The notes under the pieces are model-generated. The model did not search any database. It was not told where the DNA came from and saw only the letters and a program-made list of their open reading frames with translations. Below, piece by piece: positions 10,774 through 23,469 of a stretch of 64,000 bases of DNA. Numbering within the stretch: the first letter of the stretch is position 1; each line of letters starts with the position of its first letter. The stretch lies in NCBI GenBank assembly GCA_035079385.1, contig JAVHKY010000016.1:5937501-6001500 (forward strand). Direction: 5' to 3'. The position numbers and the translations under genes were made by a program. The DNA is from Aspidiotus rigidus (lineage: Eukaryota > Arthropoda > Insecta > Hemiptera > Diaspididae).

Positions 10774-11885
10774 TCATGTCTCTTTGCTTGGTTTTCTTCC
10801 TGCAGCGTATCGTCTGTGTGGTGCTGGGTAGGCCATAGCGAGGCCCTGCATTTGCTTATTCCATTCTTTGACCATCTTCTTCTTTATGACTGTGTCTACA
10901 AATGCTGACACCTGGTTCCGTACTTCTTCGGAACTAAGCATGCTGATTATCAGGCTGCTCGGAGCAAGCGCTTCATCAACCACACTCTTGCAGTGACCTA
11001 CTAAACGTGCCCCACTCATGTCGCCACGCTTTACACTCAAATAAAATGAGTTATGGTCTATCGTCGTGTCCTTAATCGCACCGAAGGTAATTGTTGAAGC
11101 AGCCATACCTAGCCGCTCAACATTTGCGTCAGGTGAAAGTTTAACTTATCACGGTCTTGATTCATCCACTCATCAAGGTCACGTATTAACACTCGAGCCA
11201 CCCTTCCCCTAGCTCACTTTAAGCAGGTCTCGCTTTCCATTTCTCAAGCAAGCAGTGGTCGGCCTCCTGCTTGTCTCGTAAAGCCTCTCGGTCAGTTTTC
11301 GTTCTCTTCTTTGCTTTGAACACAACCACCATCTCCTCAGCAAAGAGCTCAATTGGTTGTGAACGTGCTAGTACGCAAAGAGCCTCCGTCGAGACCGTGC
11401 GGTAGGCACTAACATACCTCAAAGCAACTCTTTCCCATCTTTTTCCTTCTGTAGGATATTTTCATGGATTCAACCCATGATCGAAAATACGGTACTCACC
11501 ATAATTCTCTTCTTGCTTCCCTTGGCCGTCCTAGGTTTGTCATCAGGTTACTATACTGCCCACCTTTTCCGCTACTATCAGGAATGGGTGCTTGAAACCT
11601 AGCTTTGAATCAAACCAGATGCCTTCATACTTCGTGATTTCCTCTCCTCGTAGACGAAAAGTGGCTGAACTGATCTTTTGAGGGGTCGGGAATGATATGA
11701 CCTCCGTATTTCCTACGGCGAGTTCTAACCTGGCCGCGAGTAAATTAAACGCGACACTGCCTCTAAGGCCTAGTTTACCGTGCTCTCCACCGGCATACCA
11801 CCAGTTAACGTCTGGTAGCAATTTCACCTTGAAAATCCCGTTAGATACGACACACCACAAGAGCGGCCCAAGGACCGACCCTAAC
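10774..11885 (-). pseudogene. R1/Jockey-like LINE reverse-transcriptase remnant
   Basis: Reading the minus strand from 11885: SVLGPLLWCVVSNGI matches the GSVLGPLLW motif of LINE reverse transcriptases. After a gap comes LELAVGNTEV with EEITKYEGIWFDSKLGFKHPF, equivalent to the thumb-region KTE...I.YLGV.LD..L.F segment. A second frame (11422-11219) reads RYVSAYRTVSTEALCVLA, the post-catalytic motif of R1/Jockey-type elements; a third (11106-10774) holds a lysine-rich tail. The catalytic FADD box is unrecognisable (WYAGG at that place) and the frame is broken at least twice, so the copy is dead. The clade call is by motif only. Confidence 0.7.
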
Positions 11886-14800
11886 TGGATGCTTCACTGT
11901 ATACCAACAGATGTCTCTTCTTCGATTTCTTGGCTACCTGAGCAAGTATACACAGGCACTTCTGCGTCCATAAGGACTTCCAATGCTTTCTTCCTAGAAA
12001 TTGAGAGGCCAAATAGATATTATATACAAAACACGTCGATTTACCAAAGTAATCACTTTGAAAATTGATTGTCGAAATCAAAAATTGTCAAGGATTATAA
12101 GTAATAATCATTTCTATGCCAATCGATTGATGGGACAGGATGTACCCTGTGCAGCATAAAATTTCTAGATAAAATTACATTTCAAAACTGCGAACCACTG
12201 GACATTCCAACGACAAAGATTCTCTTTACTTCTCTTAATTGACGTAATTAATGAAGGTACCATTTTTCTCAAATGTAAAAAGACTCTCAAGTTGAATGAA
12301 CCTGACTATTGTGAGTGACGTTTAAACTATTGTACCCTTGGTACAGCTAGAAGAGCACTTGTGCACCAATTATATCAGTCAATCTGTCCATAATTAGATT
12401 AAGGCTATTTACGCTTCTCTTCTAGTTTTGTGAACCCTTCACAACAGGGTGAGTTGTTCAGCGAAGTGTTCAATTTATTTATTACCGTCTGGTATGATCG
12501 ACGGATATATTGATATTGATGTTCTCTTAAACTCGGCTTACGCGGTTCGATCGCGTTTTACTTTCTTGATAGAGGCGAATCATTCGACGAGATTTATTTA
12601 ACTACCGATCGATCAATCTCTTCGTAAAGAGACCCGTTGAAAGCGCAATTGTAACGAGCGACACACTGAAATATGATAATGGTTCTAATGTTTAAACCTC
12701 CCGCTGACTCTGCCTTCTAGTCCTGTCGGTCGTTTCGCTTACCCTGCTGCGAAGCTGGGGAGTAAAATTGAACGTATTTTATTACGCGTTGACTCTTGTG
12801 ATAACTCTTCTTTTGAGTATTGTCCAGGCTGATATGTGCAAAGAAGTCTATATGTATTAGTGCACCTTTTTAGCAACAGAAATTACACAATATCCGAAGT
12901 ATGTTTTTATTACGTACGAAGTTTACTCGGTTAACCGCAAATTTATCTAGGGTTGGTGCGAGAAGGGTGAAACAGAATCTAGAAACTGTTAAGTTGTGAA
13001 TAGGTATGTGGGAATTTGTCCAAAATCTCTTATGGTCAACTAATAAAATATTTTAAGGAGAGCCGGTAATAAAAACTTAACGATCGAGGACTTCTGTGAT
13101 AATGTTATCATTCTTGTATTTAAAGGAAACGTTGCTTGTAAAAACTCATTTTTCGTGACTGCGTGTGCTACAGTATCTATATGAAAAAATAAATTACGTT
13201 GCCGTTAACGACCAATAATTTTTTAGTTCGATACATTTTGAATAGATGTTTCACTCGGAAATAGTTATCAACTTGAAGAGCGAACAAATGTTAGTCCGGT
13301 CATTACAATAGAGTTGGGAGGTGGGAGTGAACTTCTGTAAGTTAAAGGCTCCACTACTCGAGCAATGAATTTCTACTGTAAATTCGATTAATTTTTATCG
13401 TTCACAAGAAGGAAGGGCAAACGAAGAGATTCCAATTCTCGATGCAATACACATAATTCACCTATTTTACCAAAATACGGTATTTCATATTATTAGCATA
13501 TCTTTAATAGTAGACTGATGAACATCCGAAAAAATACAGTAGTGTAGTCAGAAAATGTTGGGAGAATAAAGAGGAAGACACGGTTTTTTTATTGAGGAGA
13601 GGAGGAGGCGGGGGTAATAGATGAAATTTAAAGGAAATGATCCATAATGTAGTCAATTTTTAAAATTTCACCAACATTTTTATCACTTGATGATAGACCG
13701 TTGAACGTTCCGAGACTGATTGTAGCTTTCCTAAAATTTTAACTACTCACATTGTTGATTTTTTCAGACAATGTTGTGAACATAAATTTAAGGATGAAAA
13801 AGTTTTATTCTCTGTCAGGAAATGTGGAAAAATTTTGAGTACCGACCAGGGAATTCGAGTTGCAGGTTCAAACCGTTCTCAAGTTTTAGATTCAAGTTAT
13901 CCACTTCCAGGTTGTGCCATCATTAGAGAACTTGAAAAGGAGGAACAAAGAAACATTTTTAATTCGAGAGGGAGAGGGAAGGGGATGTGTTTTTTCTTCG
14001 GAAAAAGAGTCTGCCTAATGGCCCTTAAGGTACTGTGAATTTTTGAATATCAGATTTTTTTTTGCTTTTTCTTCCGACAGCCCTAAGCTCTAACTCCGGA
14101 GGTAACTTAGATAACAGGCTTCCCTTTGCTTCTACACGAAACACTATCGAGCTCGTAATTTTCAGAAACAAGGGACTGTACTCGGAAGGACGGGCTATAG
14201 GAATACGTGTGATCGTAGAAAATTCAAGGCATCGAATACTAGAAGATTACGTTTTTGGGTAGGTCGAACTTGAAGCTTCTTGTGGACAGATTATGATTAA
14301 GAGAAAGAGGAAAGGTGATCGAAGCTAAGGTCACCTCAATAAATCTAGAAGATTCAAACAGAAAATTGAGTAATGAAAAGGTGCTAAGCGGGTTTGTTCG
14401 TTTCACATTATTCAACATGTATCATTTAATGAAAGGAAACGCATCGTAAGCATATCAGAAGAAGAAGCCAAGACCCCTGTTTTTCAAGATCGGTTGAAAT
14501 AAAAATATCTAGGAGCGTTTCGAGAGAAGATTTGTGTGTGGTCACTTATTTCTGAAGAAACTTTCCACGAGTAAGGAACATACGTCAAGCGTCCGTCTTC
14601 GTCAAAATGGCTCCTAGGCATTAATATAGGTCAAAGTCGTCTAAATAGAGGTCATTAGGCTCACCCCCTTCCTCATACCATCAAATTAGAAATTTTTTGA
14701 AGTGCTCTTTGTAGTTTTAGCTATTTCGGGATCAAAAATGGGACGTCAAGTTCTAGTATTTAAGTTCATTAGAACTCACTTGGGAACCGCCTCAGACTCC

Positions 14801-15046
14801 TTCCACGACATGTGAGTCGATGTATAAGCCCCTAATGTAGATTGAAGTAATCCGAGATCCAGGATGTGATATCAGTAAGCCTAAGGTCGAGGTGATTATG
14901 CTTATTAGGCTATTGAGCAGAGTAAGACCAGAATATTTTCCATCTCACGAAAGATGTGTGACCTTTTATAGGGAAGTACCTGTATAATTATATGACTGAG
15001 GTACATTACGACACTTGAGGCACCTCACGGAAAAAAATATGAAGGT
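11886..15046. other. Intergenic stretch, nothing supported
   Basis: No convincing exon, RNA gene or transposon core was found. Frames at 13835-14038 and 14062-14262 (+) have no recognisable features. A hydrophobic leader-like frame near 12780-12860 lacks an ATG. Confidence 0.35.
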
Positions 15047-15192
15047 CAGCGCTTCCCAAACTTTCTTACTGGTGACACCCGGTTTGAAAAGAAAATTCGA
15101 CGCGGAGCGCTTAAAGATAATATATTGTCGAAATCCGAAGTTCGGAAATTTCTGTCGCTATTTGCAAAGCTCCAGGGCTCCGCGGAGCGCTG
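15047..15192. mobile_element. Possible hAT-type MITE (short)
   Basis: The left end CAGCGCTTCCCAAACTTTCTT resembles hAT termini and the element at 44123; the right end is ...GGAGCGCTG. Only about nine terminal bases pair and no 8 bp duplication is visible, so this is tentative. Confidence 0.3.
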
Positions 15193-15256
15193 ATGTAGGG
15201 CCACCAAGAGAAACAAAAGAGGCCCAAAAATCGACAGAAAAAAATGTGAAGATTCA

Positions 15257-16160
15257 TTGTCGCCGCTGTCTGGCTATCCTGGTGCGGGTGGATCCGGTTC
15301 CAGTCTCTCGATGTGGTCAATGTGTCCAATTCTTGACGTAGTGGTCCTCCCGAATATTGCATGTAAAGAGGGATACCAGCGTACTCGGAGTGCTCGGGGT
15401 CCGCTTGGCAAATGTTATTTCTCAGGGTGCGCCCCAAGTTCCGATCATTACACGAAGATCCCCACGCTTTATCAATTCGCGGGGTGGCGTTTGTCTTTAT
15501 ATCTCTCGCGTTGGCCCTCATCACGCCGGTCTCAGTCTTGCAGCTTTCCATACAGGAGTTGCTTGGCCAGTACGGTTGACGTGGCTCAGCCATCGGAGCA
15601 TCAAAAGCGTGATCATATAATATTCTATAGTTCCACATTTTGCCATTTCCAAGAGGGGTCCATTATTTAACTCCCATTATTCTCCGTAATTGACGTTGGT
15701 GGAACTTGTCAAGGGATTTTAATTGCGATTTGTACATCGATGTCTGCGTTTCTGAACCATACAACAAGATTGGTAGGATCACCGCGCGATAAACTGCGAA
15801 TTTTTTACCGGTATTGAAGTCGCGATTATTGAATACTCATGTCCTGAGTTTGGAGATGGCGGCCGAGGCTTTGTATAGACGTTGTCTGACCTACACGCCG
15901 AGCGATTCATCATGAGTCACTATCCTAACTTTTAAAGGTGTGTCTCCATTTGAAGCACAGTTATTGATCCTGAATCTTTTTGTTTTTGTCACATACAGAG
16001 AGTTGTAAGAACTCTCGAATGCGTTCGTCATGCTTGCTCTGTGTCACATTTTTAGGCTCACCGAGTAGTGCTATATCGTCTGCATTTTGTAATTTAGTCA
16101 CGACGTGGATCCTTACCTTCTTCTTCAATCGGCAGAAATTGAACCGATACCGCAATCTAC
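15257..16160 (-). pseudogene. Degenerate non-LTR reverse-transcriptase fragment
   Basis: Minus strand from 16160: FNFCRLKKKVRIHV then LQNADDIALLG, corresponding to the catalytic YADD box with the Tyr changed to Asn. From about 15860 down to 15690 the frame reads KFAVYRAVILPILLYGSET and then LDKFHQRQLRRIMG, the classic post-catalytic AVYRAV.LP.LLYG.E / RFH.R.LR.I.G motifs of RTE/CR1-like LINEs. A 175-codon frame (15638-15111) with MAEPRQPYWP continues the C-terminal part. Several stops and shifts separate these pieces. Motif order proves the identity; the clade is less sure. Confidence 0.75.
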
Positions 16161-17714
16161 GAGTATCAGCATAACTTTTAGGTATATGTTAAAGAGGAGG
16201 AGCTAGGTAGACCTAAGATCTGGGTAGAAAAATCTCCCTCTTCCTTGAACGGGTATGAAATTATGATTTGCTATGGATCGTATAAAAAAGAAAATAATTA
16301 AATAATGTTTATTGACAGATTACCGAATTCTTGGTTAGAGGACCCGTATTAGTTTGCTCTCTCGAAAAATTGTTCCCAAAACACAAATTTGAACCACCAC
16401 CTCCAAACATGTACTCCTCTTTTTCGCATTTTTCATATCTCCATCAGAAATTAGGGTCATTCCATCACCATCAGTTTCTCGAGACCATCTTAAATAATCA
16501 AAATTTATTCACGTATTTAAAATTGATCACTATCATTTATCAAAACGACATTCATAATGACTATAGATGAACTCAGAAGCTGCCCACCAGTACATATTAG
16601 TGAGCATGAAGTTGAGTCGGTCGAAACTATTTCATCCGTGGAGTGAATCAAGTATTCCTCCTTTTTCACTGTACGGTATCGCGATCGATATGCACGAATG
16701 AGAATGGGGAAATTTATTTTCTTCGGCGGCAGGCAGTCTGCATCAGACGACAATAATACAAAAGAGGTAAAATACTTTACTCTGTCAAATCTCTCTCACC
16801 TTCTTCACATCATTCGAATATTCGAATTCATTCAAAAAAGAATCGCAGACCACGAGTTCCCGTACTTCTCAATAAAATTATAATCGCACTTGACCGAGGT
16901 AATGCAAGCATCGTAGGCTGGAAGGTCTTAATCCGAAAATATGAACTGCCTAACAACATTATTCGACGACAAATTTATTACCTCCAATAGACCCATTACG
17001 TACCCTTTGAATAGCGACGCTTTCATCTACACATTCGATTCGAGTATAGTAATTCGATACGACCGATTCATTTGCGTTCATTCGAAACTTGGCCAAAAAA
17101 TGCGTATATAACGTGAAAATATTCTCCCACAAGATGTTACCATTTTTTTTTTTTTTTTTCATCGTTTTATTAAAAAATAATAATTTGCGACGTCGCGTAG
17201 CATTATTTATTGCAAACCTCGGACACCGGCCACCCACGTATACGTGTGACATCTCATTCAGAAAAATAAGCGAACGACTATACTACCCTAAGTAAACGGA
17301 CAAGGATAACGGTTTCCAGTCTGGACGTAACAAATCTTGCCCATTTGACGCGCGTATTATCGTTGAAGCGTTGTAAACATTTTCGTCATCATTATTCCGA
17401 GCATTTTTGGGGGCGAGTAACAAGCGGGCGAAGAGAATTGAGCGCGTACACACACATAGAATATATCCATCGATCAAGAGACATCGAAGAACGATCGACT
17501 GCAGCACACTATACTTTCAATAGCGGAGATACATGTACCCAGTGATTCCCCATTCCTAAGACCATGTGATCGCGGTTGAAAAGAGACCAAAATTCTTAAC
17601 CCTGGGAAACTGAATATCGGTTTGTATGACTTCAGACACGGTGATATAATTATGAATACAAATATTGACTATTGAAAAAAAAGTATGTAGTTTTATTCAT
17701 ATTATTTACCCTAT
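16161..17714. other. Intergenic stretch, nothing supported
   Basis: Short overlapping frames on both strands only, including low-complexity poly-T at 17143-17159. No splice-flanked exon or transposon core recognised. Confidence 0.35.
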
Positions 17715-18720
17715 ATGATGAGGATCAAGCCAAATTTAAACCTCTCGCTTCCATCATCATATCAACCAATTGTTCTCACTAGCGTGTTGTGCAAATTATT
17801 CCAAAAAATAATTAATAACAAGTCTCTTGTGGTTCCTAGAACAAAATAATTTACTATTTCCAGCTCAATACGGTTTCAGCAAAGGACGGAACTCAACTCG
17901 CAGACCTCCCAAATCAAATAGAATTACGTTTCGTCACAAAATTCTTTCTTTACGCTATATTTCTCGATCTCCATGAGGTTTATGTCTTCTTCTTTGGAGA
18001 CACTACACATACATGCATAAAAAACACAATATTTTGGTCTACAAAGTAATCTTCCCAAAATTCTACAAAGTTCTTTACGAGATAGATGCGAATCAGTTAG
18101 AGTACGAGATCAACTTTCCTCAAAACTCATGGCGTCTCTAAAATGAAGGTCGTCAAGGTCCTCTTTTTCCTGATAGCCATCAACGATCTTCCACTCAACA
18201 GCATGTACCCTATCTCTTAAAGACTGTTTGCAGACGACTACAGTCTCTCACTCTGCTCACACAATCCGAATAGAGGCCATAGGCTTCTATAGGAAACCTT
18301 TGATAACATCTCACACTAACTTAGATTCAGGACCATGTCAACTTCCCCCTTCACGTTGCTGTGGATAAAGCAGCCAAACAAACAACTTCATTACCGAAAG
18401 TAACTAACCGCATATTAATTCCATCCAAAGACTTGAAATTATATTATAGTTCTATCCTGCGAAAAACAGTCCTACAAAAAATTAAAATTAAATCTCTAAA
18501 TTAGTCAACATTTCACCGTTATTACAGACGAGAGGAAGTCATTTTGACCCGACTAAGAATAGGCCACACTCGTCTCACTCACATATAATTTCTTACAAAT
18601 ATCCTCCATCGTGTCCTCATTTCCAGAAGAAAATAGTCCTATTTTACAACCTACACGATCTCTCCTCAAAGTATCATCCAACACTTGTTCAACACTAAAA
18701 AATGATTCCAAACCATCGAC
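17715..18720 (+). pseudogene. Jockey-like LINE reverse transcriptase and C-terminus, degraded
   Basis: Plus strand, in shifting frames: KPNLNLSLPSSYQPIVLTS matches the SLPSSYRPISLTS motif; then CKLFQKIIN, LLFPAQYGFSKGR-like sequence at about 17860-17890, a YFSISM segment where FFDL would be, and RCESVRVRDQLSSKL. An AINDLP motif (about 18176-18195) precedes the catalytic-type LFADDYSLS near 18220-18255. The end, at about 18530-18590, reads REEVILTRLRIGHTRLTH, the hallmark C-terminal segment of Jockey-type LINEs. Many stops make it inactive. The order of motifs matches one element about 1 kb long after decay. Confidence 0.8.
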
Positions 18721-20214
18721 TCAACTCCAACTCATCTATGCACCACTCAATTTTACGATCTTATTTGTATATAACACCTACTTTTAACATTAATTAACTT
18801 AGTCACAACCACGATTTACCGCTCATTCATAGTTTCTTAAATTAAGGTTTGTAATCTATAAGTTACTCTGAACAAATAGCCCGTGAGTGCAGCTGTAATG
18901 CTCGTGGAAAAAATTAATTTCAGATATTTTTATCTAGAAATTTTTAGGCGTATATTTTGTTGAAAGGCCTTCTTTGATGTGTAAGATGACAAAATAATTA
19001 CCTGTCAAAATGCCCGAACAGCCTGCCCTTGGTGGATGGAACCTATTTCAAGACTCCTTCAGCCAATCATGTAGAACTGTAAAAGTCACAATTGAGTCCC
19101 TTCCCGCCTTAGCCTACATTATAAACGAATAATTCAATGCACAGATATCCTCACTGCACTGGCAAAATGCAGTCATCAGTCCCTTCAGCAGGACAGCTCA
19201 CTGTAAAGAAACTACTGAGCTATTCACCAAATGAGTAACGAGTCCCCACAACGGCCTACAGCGGTATCCCACCAACTGTGGTGTCTCAACAAGGAGGAAC
19301 CTAAACGCTCTTACCCTAACCAAGGTTGGCCGGCCTCAGCTTCGGATCTACGTTTTCAGCTCCACCGGCATCCCACCTGTCAGCTGAGAACCTACCGTTT
19401 GGCTTGTGCTTCAACACTCACCAGCACGGCCCCCATAAAACAATACTCCCTCAGGAGTCTTCTCCAGCATCTCACCAGAGGATAAACTAGAAACCAATAC
19501 CGTCAACACGGTCCACAAGCGTACTAAACGCTCAACCAGTTTAAACCATTACTCAACAGTGCACTGATTCTAAAAACTAAAGTAACTAATACTGTACATT
19601 CATAGCGACCTAGTAGACTCTTGTCAGACCATGTATTAAATTCTAGTCAGTATCTTAAGGGAAGAACTCAGTGATTACTCACCACAGCCGTACACAAATT
19701 CACTTAGCACCCACTTAGTACTCCGATAATACACGTACAATGTTAATTCACCTTTTTTGTATACCACTATACGTCGAGAAGGAGAAAATACGCTAGACGC
19801 ACGAACTACATTCCAAGGAAGAGCTAAACTATATTTATTTTATATTTCGAAGTAGCCAGTTTTCGACATTTGCCAGTGTTCTGAGGTCCTTCAAGCATAG
19901 AGTCGGCTCCTGAGCCGAATATTGAACGTGATAAACAAACCTAACCTACAATTTGTACGGTGCATATCTATTTTTTTTACGACTTAGTTCCCAGAATCCT
20001 CCACACGTCGTTGTGACGAACAAGGATAGACGAGGTTTCGTCGGTCGTAAAATTATTTCTCGCCAAAAAACACGTAGAGTTAGAAACGAATACAAAATAT
20101 ACTATAATATTTACAGACGCAATAACATTGCTAGAAAAAATTACAAAATTCCAATTCATGCTGAAAAAAAAAAAAAAAATCGCAACCTTGGTTAGTTGCT
20201 CGGGGTTGCTCGAG
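18721..20214. other. Intergenic stretch, no supported gene
   Basis: A plus-strand frame of 85 codons at 19231-19485 is rich in Pro, Thr and Ser and has no recognisable domain. Nothing else is supported. Confidence 0.3.
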
Positions 20215-21090
20215 GCAAGCGGGGAACCTGTTTTATGTTTTTTTTCGCGGGAAACCCGCTATCCCTTTCGTTGGGGGATACTCTCAGGAAATTTTCATCC
20301 GCGAGCGCGGGCACAAGCGATCCAAGGTTGATGACGTCATGGAGGGGGGGAGGAGTTGGAAAAATTTCGACTCTTAAGCTATTTATGATAGGAGAGGGAC
20401 TTAGAATAATTTCGACAGGAGGGGGACTTGAAAAATAATTTTTCTTGTGTAACCAAATGAATAAAGATCATGTTTCATGGTAGCATACTAGTTCGTTTTT
20501 GTCATACTGGCTTTGCAGCTTTTGGGAGCTCACTCGCGGTTTAATACAAGTGTAGTTTGGAATATGTAATTCCGTCTTCTATGCCGCCGATCTATGTATA
20601 CACATCTGCCGATCTTTGTGACAGCAGTATTGGGGATGGTCATTCACGCACCCCTATTATATATATTCCGTCCTGCATGCCACCAATCTAATCCCTTTAC
20701 CTGGCTATAGAACTCGTTATTAAAGAGACAGTAGTTCTGGCTCAAAATCTCTTCCACTATGTTGGTATTCTTCGGCTTACCGAGGTTCCCATGGTATCTG
20801 TGTTGCTTTTGAGCAGGTTGAGAAGTTCCTCCTTTGGTATGGTACCACACATGTTTGTCACATCAAAGTATACCAGCTTGTCCTTACTCTTGATTTCCAA
20901 CTTGTCCAGTTGCTCAATTAGCTCACCGTTGTTTCTGATGCTACGTCTAGGTGCAAACTGGTAGTTTTTAGCGGCGAACCCGCTATTCCTTTAATTGTTG
21001 AACGGTACTTTCAGGAAATTTTCGTCGGCGAGCGCGGGCGCGAGTGGTCCGAGGTTGATGACGTCACGGAGAAAGAGGGCGGGGACTTCG
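20215..21090. repeat. Duplicated block of about 115 bp, two copies
   Basis: Copies near 20225-20340 and 20968-21085 share AACCCGCTAT(C/T)CCTTT, TCAGGAAATTTTC, GCGAGCGCGGGC and GGTTGATGACGTCA. Each is followed by the G-rich minisatellite units described at 21085-21300, so the duplicated unit includes the start of that array. The intervening DNA contains a Penelope-like reverse-transcriptase fragment. Confidence 0.65.
20644..20970 (-). pseudogene. Penelope-like element reverse-transcriptase fragment
   Basis: The minus strand from about 20970 reads FAPRRSIRNNGELIEQLDKL, then KLVYFDVTNMCGTIPKEELLN, which fits the LVSFDVTSLYTNVP motif of Penelope-like reverse transcriptases. A second frame reads ILSQNYCLFNNEFYSQVKGL, matching L..NYF.FN...Y.Q..G, just before the usual AMGSPISP box, which is degraded here (DWWHAG). 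A frameshift separates the halves. Not functional. Confidence 0.65.
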
Positions 21091-21300
21091 AAGAATTTCG
21101 ACTCTTGAGCTATTCATGATAGGAGAGGGACTTAGAATAATTTTGACCTCTAAGCTATGTATGATAGGAGGGGGACTTGGAGACTCTCGAGCTATAAATG
21201 ACAGGAGAGGGACTTGAAATAATTTTGACTCTCAAGCTTTAAACGATGGGAGGGGAACTTGGAAAAATGTTGACTCTCGAGCTATTATGATAGGATGTTC
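21085..21300. repeat. Degenerate minisatellite, unit about 43 bp
   Basis: Four to five units follow the pattern GACTCTCGAGCTATTTATGATAGGAG then GGGGACTTGGAAAAATTTT. Two units also occur at 20365-20440. Reverse-oriented units occur at 21530-21625 and at 42900-43215, so this is a dispersed family found in both orientations. Confidence 0.7.
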
Positions 21301-21529
21301 TACTTTTTGAAAGACCTTCCGCAGTGGAATTCGGGTCTTCCGGGTTTCCCGCTCGCCGTTCCGAAACTTGCAACGGCATCCTAATTTTGTTTGCTTATAC
21401 TTTTTTAAAATAAAGATTAAACTTTGTTCCTCACCGCCTTGAGACTTTGAGTTCGAAAGTCCATATTTCCCCATGCCCCCCCTCCCACCAGAAACAGCTC
21501 AATACTCGTATTCGACATTTTTCCAAGTT

Positions 21530-21625
21530 CCCCCTCCTATAATATATAGCTCCGACGTCTAAGTTTTCCGAAGTCCTCCTCCTATTATGTATAGCTCCAA
21601 GGTCGAACTTTCCTCAAGTCCACGT
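21530..21625. repeat. Inverted copies of the 43 bp minisatellite
   Basis: Units read AAGTCCTCCTCCTATTATGTATAGCTC and similar, the reverse complement of the units at 21085-21300, about 250 bp away. The two blocks could form a weak cruciform. Confidence 0.55.
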
Positions 21626-23469
21626 TGTTTTTCCGGACGGCGCCCGGAATTTTTCTTCAATTTACTCCCCGTTAAAAAACGTTTTGGCGGAGCCAAATGA
21701 ATGAAAATCATTTTGAATGCCTTTTTATGGTTACTCGATCCAGCTCAGACAAAATAATTTTCAATTCACTAGCTTTCGGGGACTCACTCGTGACTATTTT
21801 GGATCGTCAACAATTCCTTCGGGGCGGGAGAAGGGGAAGGTCAACTTGAACTTCGACACGCAGATTTCCAATGCAGTGTGACTTGCAGGTTTCCAATATA
21901 AACGGCTAGGGTGCCGGTAAAGACATTAAAAAGAGGAAACCCTGTTCCAGGCTTGCGAATTTTTGATAGCGGATAAAGGTACAGTAAAGACATCAACCAG
22001 TTTAATTTTCCTTACGACGTCATCATAATCCGTCGAATCTGCATGTTTCGTCATCAACATTCTTCTCTTTTGACATAAGTCCAGTATAATCTAGTACATT
22101 CTATGCTAAGCTTAATGTAGGGCTAGTATACTGTACGCTAAGCCTAGTTTAAACTTATAGTATGCTATATCCTAAGGACCTAAGCCATAAATAGGCCTAG
22201 TATAGAGCTAATAATAGTCTGGTATAATATTTTACGCTACGCATAGCATAGGGTGATATCTTCGCGAGTGGAGGGGAAACTCGGCTTCGCCTCGAAAATT
22301 CCCTATAGTGGGATGGGGTGCCGGTAAAAATATTAAAAATGTCAAAACATTGAACCATAATAAAATTGTGCAACAAATACTTCAAAAATTACCATTTTCA
22401 TCTCTTTGGACTAGCTTGTTTTAAACAAAAACCTTGAACTAAATTTATAGTGAGAGAGAAATCCTAGTATCTAGGTGTGCATTTTGAGGTGAAAGAGGAC
22501 AAATCTTTAAGAAAAAGGTGCTTATCAAGATACATTTTTCTCATTTTCCTACGAACAAAATTTTGGCTTCTATAATAACCCAGGTACCCCCCGTTATATT
22601 AGGTCACTAGTTCGATGAGAGACACCGGAAGACAAAAATGTTGGAAAATATTCACTATGGGGCCCGCCCCACCAACTGGTTTTCTCCTCTCACGTTGGAA
22701 GTTCTTAGAATTACGTTACGATTAGAGTTAGGGTGCTCTTCACTGATCGAGAAGGGAAACGTATGGATTGAAAACATTTTTTGCGCAGAGTAATGGACGT
22801 ATACCTATTACGAAGAGAATCGAGTCACGAAATCGACAAGAATTTATTTCATTACGAATATCGTACAAAAAAAAAAATAATCACAGTAAATAAAATAGGT
22901 TGACAATATTGTTGATCTTACTCACATTAAAATGCACTTGAAAAATATTATCATCAAAAATATAATCACACGGGCCAATAATATAGACCTATGAGATCAT
23001 TGTTTTCTAATCATTATCAATCTTAGGTACCTACAATCGTTCAGTAACTTGGGCTGTAAACTGAAATCATAAGCTTGAACAATGATTTTCATCTTATAAT
23101 AAATATATAAGCCTACGGCTAGTGAAAAGTTCGTCTTTACTTTTATTTTGAAGAAATATAATTATAAAATTTGTGAATTTATTCAACACAGTGTGCGAAG
23201 GACAAATCTAATTGAAATAGGTAAATATAAAATCGATACAATACGAAAAGTTTCAAGACGTTAAAAGAGTATAATTACAGTAGTTTCCATTAATAATGAA
23301 TCGCAGCTTGTTTTTATTTTACAAATATTGTTTTTTATCATATCGATACTGGGTAGAATACCGTAATATTTAATTTCTGATGAGTCATTGAAAAAAATTT
23401 AATTACAAGACTAGATTATTACGAACGATTAAAAAAGATGAATTCGTTCATCACGTTTTTTGTAAGGTA
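21626..23469. other. 3' flank of the minus-strand exchanger, no gene
   Basis: No supported coding sequence. Several TAGGCCTA and related palindromes lie at 22080-22200. On the minus strand, AATAAA at 23318-23313 lies about 150 bp past the exchanger stop and is a reasonable polyadenylation signal. Confidence 0.4.
23313..23318 (-). terminator. Poly(A) signal for the minus-strand exchanger
   Basis: AATAAA on the minus strand (TTTATT on plus), about 150 bp downstream of the TAA at 23472-23470. Chosen for position only. Confidence 0.35.

Noticed and set aside
12718..12860. Hydrophobic leader-like frame ending in LLLSIVQADMCKEVYMY and a stop
   Set aside because: There is no ATG in frame upstream of the hydrophobic run, and the tail after the leader is only nine residues. 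Without a start or splice support it cannot be called.
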